Part shown: one piece after another, positions 55,830 to 64,000 of the stretch
How positions within the stretch are numbered: position 1 is the first letter of the stretch
Layout: every line of letters starts with the position of its first letter
NCBI RefSeq assembly: GCF_020509005.1
Contig: NC_063025.1
Location: 1-64,000 of the forward strand
Length of the DNA stretch: 64,000 bases
Source: Fulvia fulva
Lineage: Eukaryota; Ascomycota; Dothideomycetes; Mycosphaerellales; Mycosphaerellaceae
Reading direction: 5' to 3'
The notes under the pieces: model-generated
The model's input: only the letters and a program-made list of their open reading frames with translations
Database searches by the model: none
What the model was told of the DNA's origin: nothing
Made by a program: the position numbers and the translations under genes

Positions 55830-56260
55830 TAGATAGATAGATAAGTATTTTATTAAGCTATTATAGTGCCCTTTAGCCTATATAGCTATACTATCTTATT
55901 TCCGTATATATATAGGGGAAACCGTATTAGTAAGAACCCTCCTCCTTCCCGCCTATCTTTTCCCCCTTATTCTTATCTTAGATTTCCCTTATTAAGAGTA
56001 CGCTAGTTTTATAGGCCTGCCCTAATAACTGCCCTATCTATAACCCCTCTAACTTCCGCCTCTTATCTATCTACTCCTCCGTCTTACTAGCTAGGCTAAA
56101 CTACTAGAGGTATCCCTATTATAATATCTACCGAAAGATTCGGCGAATATTACCTTTGTCCCTAATAATTAACTTATAGTCTCTCCTCTTCGCTTAGTAC
56201 CTCTAATTTCCCCTACTACTCGCCTACTATAGGTATCGTAGTAGTATATATTCTAGGTAA
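55830..56260 (-). mobile_element. LINE family 2, 3' end fragment, RIPed
   Basis: The complement of the last 430 bp of copies A/B: it begins with the tail ATAGATAGATAGAT, then the 3' UTR (AGGGGAAACCGTATTAGTAAG) and the ORF2 C-terminal end, truncated at about 56260. Confidence 0.8.
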
Positions 56261-56293
56261 TATACCCTTAACGGCTACTATTAATAAGGACTA

Positions 56294-58495
56294 TCTATTC
56301 GACAGCCCTTATTAAGACGAGCAATCTACTTAAGTAGTAGCGACCCGCCTATACTAGCGGCGGCGTAACCGTAGTATAAAGAACCCTAGAACTAAGGTTC
56401 CGTTCCCCTAATAGTAGACCCTAGAGTTACGGAGTTATAGAGGATAACTACCTAATTAGGAAGCGCGACCTTACCCTAAATAGTAGCGAAGGATAGTAAT
56501 TAACGAGAGCTATAGCCTTACGAGGCTAACGACAAATAATATAGCGTAGATAACCCTATATACGGAGGCGGAAAACTTACTAGGGGATAACGAACACCTA
56601 GCCCGGGTATATAAGAATACTATAGTATAGCTACTAGGAGCGCTAAAAGCGCTATTATACTAAATCCCGAAGACAATCTAATAAGTAATATAGAAGGTAG
56701 CCTAGAGACTAACTATATAGGTAATAGTAGTAGTAGGTAAGAATTAATACCGTACGAAGGTAAGTAATATAGTACGCCTATATATTACTTATCCGGCGGA
56801 GAAATAAGAGATCGTAGCCCTAATAAGTAAGGAGATTATCGATAGAATCGGCTAAAAGGAGGTAGTTAGAGCGAACGTAGAGGTAGTGAGCGTAGTAAGA
56901 CTCTTTACTATATAAGAGTCTAATAGACAAAAACTCGAGACCTATAAGGAGTAGACTACTAAAGTCGCGAAGTAGGTACAAGTCTCCTACTAATAGTATA
57001 CCGTTATTACCTACGGGGTCCCTAGGACATTTACGGTTAAAGACCTTCCCTAACTCTAAGTATAGAACTAGAATATATCCCTAGGAGTACGACTAATAAA
57101 GGCGGTATAGTTATATAAGATAGTAGAATAAGAGAAGACGTATTTATCGCTTATTATATAGGTAGAGATAGCGGAACAAGCTAACTAGATACTAGATAAT
57201 AGGCTATTCTAGAACTACGAGAGAATAGATACGGAGATCTATTAGAGTAGCTATAGGGTACTAAAATACTTCTAATACTAATAGTACGGTTATATAGCCC
57301 TAAAATATAGGGAGAAGACCCTAAAGTACCCTTACTACGTAGGCCTATACTAGGGAAGGGAATGCCTAAAAAAGGAGAGTAGGTATATCTACTATAGCTA
57401 AAGGTACCTAGCGTATTAAAACTAATGCCTAGCTAGAATAGTAGTATAAGAACGAGCGAGATAAGTAAGGATCTCTATACTAGCTAGGTACCCCTAATAA
57501 TAGTAGGAGGGACCTACCGTATATAAGGGCTTCGAGCCGAGTAAGAGGAAGAGGGTAGAAGAGTAAAAAAAGAGAACTCAACCTTAAACGTATCTACCTC
57601 CCGGTAGGCCTAGATACCTTAACCGGGCTACTAATAAACTAGGCTAAATACGAATCTTTAGGGCGCCCTAGCGGTCCTAGGGCTAGCTAGATAGCGGGAT
57701 ATAGGCTTAGGAGATATAGTAGGTTAGTACGGAACTAGACCTTACGGATAACGAATAATACTATAGGACGATATTACTATCGTATAGTATAACGTAAACA
57801 AAAGTAGGGACAAGGTCTAGCGCTACTTTCTATAAGAGCTAGACCCGCTACGGTACTACGTTATTACGGTATAGGAACTATAGATCAACCCCTACGTAGG
57901 ACTCTTAGCTACTTATAATAACCGGAGATACTATACCGTAATCGCGGGCGAACGGGGCGTTATCCCGAGGATATATATATATATAAGTAAGACTATAGAC
58001 CTTGAGTTATAGAAGGTTATACTACTATAATAGGGCAACCTAGGAGATATAATATTAATCTAGATCGATACGATATAAGGCTCTATCTAGATCTATAACG
58101 TTTATAACCCGCTACCGCGGGGTCGGACGAGTAGGGAACTAGGAACCCTTACCTACCTAGAGCGAACCCTAAGCTAAGATATAAAGTAAGTACTCCTTAG
58201 CGACTTGAACCTCTACTACCTATAGTAGGGACTCGACTTTACCCCTCCGTACGTATTTTTAGGGGGAAAGCTACTAGATATAACCGTACGCTACGGAATA
58301 GCCTTAGTAATACTAAAGGGAATAGAGACGTAGAAGGCCCGTATAAGTATAAGTATAATCGACCTATACTTTCTATTACGAGAACTTAAAGAGAGACTAG
58401 TCTAATACCGACCGAACTACGCGCTAGGGGCCTCCTTAGACTATATCCCTATTAAAACGACGCTAGGGGTGAAGGCGATAGAGGAGCTAGTAAGC
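56294..58495 (+). mobile_element. LINE family 2, 5' half (ORF1 and endonuclease), RIPed
   Basis: Carries a different 5' region from copies A and B (AGCCCTTATTAAGACGAG on), then ORF1. From about 57078 it is collinear with copy B 18089-19510. Zinc-knuckle remnants lie at about 57290-57420 (HIALK-EKT, LKKES) with C codons changed to Y. The endonuclease domain spans about 57760-58490 (EL-RLLATYNNRRYYTVIAGE-type, LSDLNLYYP). It ends abruptly at GGAGCTAGTAAGCGAAAT and is joined to an inverted 3' half. Confidence 0.8.
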
Positions 58496-59385
58496 GAAAT
58501 ACTATCTCATTTTCGTATATATAGAGAGGAAACCGTATTAGTAAGAACTCCTCCTCCTTCCCGCCTATCTTTTCCCCCTCGTTATCGTCTTAGATTTCCC
58601 TTATTAAGGGTACGCTAGTATTATAGGCCTACCCTAATAACTACCCTATCTATTACCCCCCTAGCTTCCGCCTCTTATCTATCTACTCCTCCGCCTCGCT
58701 AGCGAGGCTAAACTACTAGAGGTATCTCTACTATAGTATCTACCGAGAGATTTAGCGAATATTATCTTTATCCCTAATAATTGACTTATAGTCTCTCCTT
58801 CCCGCTTAGTATCTCTAATTTCCTCTACTACTCGCCTACTACGGGCATTATAGTAGTATATGTTCTAGGTTTTACGATAGGTAGCTATACTAGTAGGCTA
58901 GGCTTTAGGTATCTAGTACGCGTCTCCTAAATAGGTAGGCCCTTAATCTAATAAATTCGGACCTAGTTTAGATCGCTATACTTACTTCGGCCCTTATTAG
59001 GCCCCTATAGAGCTAGTAATTATGTCTCTAGAAGGCTCGGAGTACTATCGGGCCTATAGTCTTAGGGGACTTCCTTTTCTAGTCCTACTCTTATAGGTAG
59101 CTCGCTATCTATTCCGCTAGGCTTTAGGTCTTAGCCTTACTCCCGCCGGCCTAGCGAGTCCTACGCTCCTCCTCTTTTCGTACTAGCTATTCCGTACTTA
59201 TCTATACGGCCGTAAAGGTAGTAAGGTTATCCTCTTTTTAGCTTATCCTATATCGGCCCCTCTCCGGTAGCGGCTTTCTATCTTATTCTTTACCTCCTAG
59301 ATCGTAGTTTATACTAGGTAATCTATCCTCTTTACGGCCTATTAAGTTCTTATTCCCCTAATATATTAGCCGATTAGTAGGATTA
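58496..59385 (-). mobile_element. LINE family 2, 3' half, RIPed
   Basis: Complement of copy B about 21350-22230 (ORF2 C-terminus and 3' UTR), beginning ACTATCTCATTTTCG without the terminal tail repeat. Truncated at about 59385. Confidence 0.8.
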
Positions 59386-61094
59386 GTTATCCTCTTCTTA
59401 GTTATTTTGTCGTACTCTTTTCTTACCTTATTAGAGCTTAAAGCCTCCGGAGTATTATCTTCGTCGCTATCTAAGTCTTCTATGCCTTTTAGGGTTATAG
59501 TCTCTCTATAAGGCCTATATACCTTTATTAGACTTTCTAGTAACTCTTAGCTAGCTCTAATACTACTAAACGACTCGAACCTTAATAAAGATATAACTAA
59601 AACTTATAACCTTATTCGTAACCGTAACCTTACCTATAACGTTATACTTACTTTACTTATTAAAGGGTATTTGTAGGGGAAGCTATCCTTAGGATATTTG
59701 TAGATACTCGTAATAAATCGAGTATAATAGTCGAGGTAATAGTAGTTAAGAGTAGTAGACTTGCTTTATTACTTATCCTATCTAGAGGGCTAATTCTACT
59801 CTTATTTATATTCGATTATAGACTCCTAGAACCTTCTATACTACGTAATCTATTACGTAGTACATCTATAATAAGAAGCGGATTTATAAGAAGTTATATC
59901 TCGTAGATTCTATTAAATTCTATAGCTTGTCTTCTAGACTACCTAGAGCGTTCTAGATTTTAATATAATTAGAATATAGCTAGTTCTAAAGATGTTATAA
60001 GCCGGTAGTCCGGCGCTAGCCTATTACGGCCTAGACAAGCATTTCCGTACGATCCTAGCGGTACTAGGAGCTTACGGGTTATTAGATTCTCTCGGATTTA
60101 ATAGTCTACCGCTTTATAATAATATATCTTGCTAAGTAGCTATATAAAGCTTATAAACTAATACACCCCCATAAGCTTCCTATTAATACTATCTATTAAG
60201 GCGAGAATACCTTTCTACTAAGGGGTCTTTAGGCTAAAGAGACGACTCTCTCCTTCTTTAGGTAAATAGCCTATTTCCTATACTCTTTTATAAAGTATAG
60301 ATAGCTATAAGATATTAAGTACGCGCGATTTTAAGAGAGTCTATAGGACATACCGTCCTCCTAGTCGAATATAATCCTTAAGCTAGGTTAAAGACCTCTT
60401 CTTAACTATAGTAAACCTTCGCTATAGTTATTCCTTATAGTCTTAAAACGTCGTTCCTAATCTTTTAGGATTAAGGTACTTTTAATAGGGGTAACCCTAC
60501 CGTTTTAGCGACTCTATACCTTGAAACCTAAAACGTTTTAGTATTCCTATCCTAATAAGGTAGGTACGTACTTTACTATTTCTAGATAATTCTAAGCTCT
60601 TAAGTATATAATAGTCCTTTAGCTCAAATTGCCTCTTAATATTACTTTATAAAAGTAATACGTTAAAAACGGCTTATTATAGGGTTAATAATAGCTCTTT
60701 ATCCTACTAGACTATAAAACCTTTTAGGTATACTTAAGTAAAGTATCCTAAATCTCGGTTAATAGTAGTAGGATTAGCCGTTATTTTATAATTGAATTTC
60801 TAAAATTCGAAAATTATAACTTTCTCCAAAGGCGTCCCTTAAAGAAAATCAATTAAAGTACTAACTAATTACTGTTACCCCTAACTAAGTTCCAGGATTA
60901 AGGCCTATGTATAGCTCTATAATTCAGGGCCGTTTTATGCCAATTAACGCCTTATAGAGTACTTTGTCTCGTACAAAAACCTTTAATAAAGGAGAAAGAG
61001 TACAAAGGTTTTCTAAACTAACTAGTCTCGTTGAAAACCTAGATAGGGATCATGACCTAACTAGGATAAAAGAGTACTAGTATAATATAAGAAC
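59386..61094. other. RIPed DNA, probably including the 3' LTR region of copia B
   Basis: No protein match recognised. The part after about 60450 lies downstream of the copia B polyprotein on the minus strand and should contain its 3' LTR. LTR ends were not identified. Confidence 0.35.
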
Positions 61095-64000
61095 TAGCCG
61101 TAAATAAGGTCCCGTAGCCTCTTAAAATTTGGTAAGTCTAGAGCTTTAGTTAAAATATCCGCTATTTCTTATTTCGTAGGGATATACTCTAGACTTATTA
61201 TTTTTTCTTAAACGTACTCTCGAACTAAGTAATATTGTATATCGATGTGCTTTGTCTTAGCGTAGTGTTCGGGATTATAAGCTAGTTCTATCGCGGATTT
61301 AGAATCCCTAAGAATAGTATTAAGGCCCGTACTAATTCCTATCTCGAGATATATATCTCTTAGAAATAAGAACTCTTTTATAGTCTCTTTTAGGGCTATA
61401 TATTCGGCTTCGCAACTCGATAGCGCGACCGATTTTTATAGGATACTACGCTAACTTATAGGCGCTCTAGGTCCTATAGTAAAAATATATCCCGTAGTAC
61501 TTTTTCTAGTCGTTCTAAACTAGCTTGTTCCTTATTCTTTTCTAGACGTAGGCTATTTTCTATAGGGCTACTAACCGGATTAAGACCTCTCTTATTAAAT
61601 CTAGTAAGGATCTTATCTAAATACCCTTTTTGACTTAGAGTAATAGACTTATTTTCGCGATTACGCGTTACTTCGATCCCTAGATAGTAGTTTACGTCGC
61701 CTAAATCACTTAGTTCTAGCGACTTAGAGAGATTATCCTTAAGTTCTCTAACTAGTCCTTTGTTAGGACTAAATATAAGCATATCGTCTATATAGCACGT
61801 TATTATAATGCCCGTATTAGCGTTTTTTAACGCTACCTCGTCTTTCTTAAGCGGAATAAAGCCTAGCTTTTAAAGTATAGACTTAAGGTATAAGTACTAT
61901 TGTCTAGAGGCTTGTTTTAAGCCGTATAATGCCGTATTTAGACGGCAAACTCTCGGAGTATTATCCTCGAAACCTAAGGGCTGTTTGATATATAATTCTT
62001 TATCTATAGGGCTATTAGGGAAAGCTAATTTAATGTCCTATTGCTTTATTTCCCAATTATTATAAGCCGTAAAATAGAATAACGAACGCTAAGTTTCGGG
62101 TCGACAAGTATTACTAAATGTCTCGTCGTAATCTACTCTAAATATTTGTTTGAAGCCCTTTACGACCTACCGACTTTTATATTTAATTATATTGCCTTTA
62201 GCGTCGGTTTTAGTCTTATAAACCTACCGTCCTTCAAGGGCTACGTAATCCTTAGGAAGGTTAACTAAGTCCTAAGTTTTTAGCTTATTTAAGTCGCCTA
62301 TTTCGGATTTTATAGACTCTAGCCATTTGACTTTATTAGGACTAGTAATCGCGTCTTTATAAGTAATAGGATCGGCGGTCTACCCGCTATAATTAGCGAG
62401 TAGCGCTAGCTCGTCTTCTAATCCGTCGTCTTCTAGAGTCTTAAAGTATTAGATTCTAACGGATTATTAGAAATTAACGGGTGATTAGAAATCGACGGGC
62501 CGTCTAATTCCTTCTTCGCCTCTATAGATATAGGGTCTACGTTGTCGTTCGTATTTTCTAGAGGACTAGAACGAGGAGTATTAGCCCTATTTTACGAATT
62601 TATAGAAGGAGTAGCGCTAAAATCGCTATTATTAAGGTTGATAGCGGGACTAAGCGCCTCTACGCTTCCGGAAGTATTTTTCCTAGACGTATCTAAGCGT
62701 AGTCTCTTAATACTCGGCTCGTTTTACTTCGTAGCTATTTTATCTCGTTTGCTAGAAGCTTTAATATCCTCGCTAATTTTGAAATTATTGTTTACCTCCA
62801 ATTCGCTAACTATAGCGGGTTCTTCGGATTAAGGACTATCTAAAAAGGTTCCTTCTAAGACTCTTTTGTCTCTAGTAAAGACTCCTTTTCTAGAGTCTAG
62901 ATCTAATAGTTTATAGTTACCGTAGTTGGTATAACCTAATAGAATAGCCTTTTTCGCCCTAGTTTCGAGTTTCTTAGGACTTAGATTACGATAATAGGCG
63001 ATAGATCCGAAGATTTTAATATTATTAAGGTCGGGTTTAGTCCCGTACCTAACTTCGTACGGGGATTTAAAGCCTAAGCTAGAATAAAGCGTACGATAAT
63101 AGATCAAAATCGCCGCTAAAACGGCTTCTCCTTAGAAATATTTAGGTAGCCTAGACTCGTATAATATAGCTTATACTTTAGATATTATAGTACAATTAGG
63201 CCTTTCTATTTTAGCGTTTTACTCTAGACAATACGGCGCGATTAGCTCGCGTATAATACTACTATTCCGTACTAGTTCTTCGAATTCTTTAGTTAGAAAT
63301 TCGAGAGTATTATCCGATTTAAGGATCTTAAGCTTAGGCCTTTTATTATCGGCTACGCTATTAGACGAAGAATTCTTAGTACGTAATTTATAGGTACAAA
63401 AAGAACGAAAAGCTTTGGACTTAGACTTAATTATATCCGCCTCTATAAACCTAGAGTAGTAATTAATAAAGCTAATAAAATAACAAAGTCCGCGATTAGT
63501 CCTAGGCTCTATAGGACCGTAGATATCGAAACTAACTTTATCTAGGAAGGCTTTAGCTTTCGTGCTTGTATTACTTATTTTATTGATTTCGCGTATAAAT
63601 TTTGCCCTAAGGTAAACGTCGTAATTTACGAGCCTAGGATCGTTTTTGTCTACCTTTACGCCTAATTTTTCTAAGGCGTTAGGATTTATATGTCCTAGTC
63701 TTTTATACCAAATTAGCGAATTATTCTCGCTATTAGTTAGGGTATAGAGCGTACCCTCTTTGTCTTTCGAGTCTTTAGGTAGGCTAATATTTAGAGAATA
63801 AACGGCTAACTTATATAGTAATTTGTCTTTATTAGCCCGCGTTTTAAGGGCATTATTTTCGCTATACAAATCTATAATGCCGTTCTTAAGACGGGCATAG
63901 CAATTACGAGTATCTAATTGCGCTAGACTTATAAGATTTACGCTAAACTCGGGTATATAAAGGCAATCCTTAAGAAGAACTACCTTATTAGTGTCTTTAA
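61095..64000 (-). mobile_element. Ty1/copia retrotransposon B, lightly RIPed, runs off the window
   Basis: The polyprotein is readable in long pieces with few stops. Right to left: the integrase zinc-binding region WYKRLGHINPNALE (63710-63640) with the two C of the HHCC motif changed to Y (NYDVYLRAKF), the integrase core FDIYGPIEPRTNRGL (first D), LKSDNTLEFL (second D) and KIERPN (E), the GKPxLxxLKIFG-like block GTKPDLNNIKIFGSIAY (about 63010), the RT motif CYIDDMLIFSPNKG (about 61760-61800) with LELSDLGDVNYYLGIEVTR, and RNase H KHIDIQYYLVREYV with EYIPTK-EIADILTKALDLPNFK, ending at about 61095. gag and protease lie beyond 64000. Confidence 0.88.

Noticed and set aside
1..64000. CRISPR array, operon or bacterial defence system
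   Set aside because: No regularly spaced repeats with unique spacers, no prokaryotic gene order; telomere and retrotransposons show a eukaryotic fungal end.

Overview
The window is a chromosome end of a filamentous ascomycete (Pezizomycotina). It opens with an uninterrupted CCCTAA telomere tract. Almost everything behind it is transposon DNA carrying the mark of repeat-induced point mutation (RIP): CA and TG dinucleotides are nearly absent, TA is in excess, CG is retained, and old reading frames are cut by TAG/TAA codons where TGG, CAG or CAA stood. The species cannot be named from sequence alone; the combination of pogo/Fot1, hAT, mariner, Ty3 chromovirus, Ty1/copia and two LINE families fits many Dothideomycetes and Sordariomycetes.

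Layout. 1-159 telomere; 160-7.0 kb a nest (telomere-truncated pogo/Fot1 transposase, gypsy tail with LTR, hAT transposase interrupted by LINE family 2 copy A); 7.0-10.0 kb an island of normal dinucleotide composition without a recognisable gene; 10.57-15.55 kb the only intact element, LINE family 1 copy 1, with two open frames and an 11-bp target-site duplication; 15.6-17.7 kb RIPed unknown DNA with a decayed frame and short tandem repeats; 17.7-22.3 kb LINE2 copy B; 22.3-24.5 kb a foldback sequence and a partly RIPed mariner transposase; 24.5-28.0 kb a second low-RIP island with the one plausible host gene, a coiled-coil, one-TM protein with three 25-residue repeats; 28.1-31.9 kb LINE2-type copy D with a LINE1 fragment inside; 31.9-36.8 kb LINE1 copy 2; 36.8-41.5 kb copia; 42.1-55.2 kb a three-level nest (gypsy interrupted by LINE1 copy 3, itself interrupted by a 6-kb chromovirus with 520-bp LTRs); 55.8-59.4 kb LINE2 pieces in opposite orientations; 61.1-64.0 kb a second copia element running off the window.

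There is no operon-like cooperation here. The story is layered insertion followed by RIP. Several target-site duplications can be read directly and give the order of insertion. The intact LINE1 copy is the youngest visible event, since older copies of the same family in the window are heavily RIPed. The two low-RIP islands are presumably single-copy DNA.
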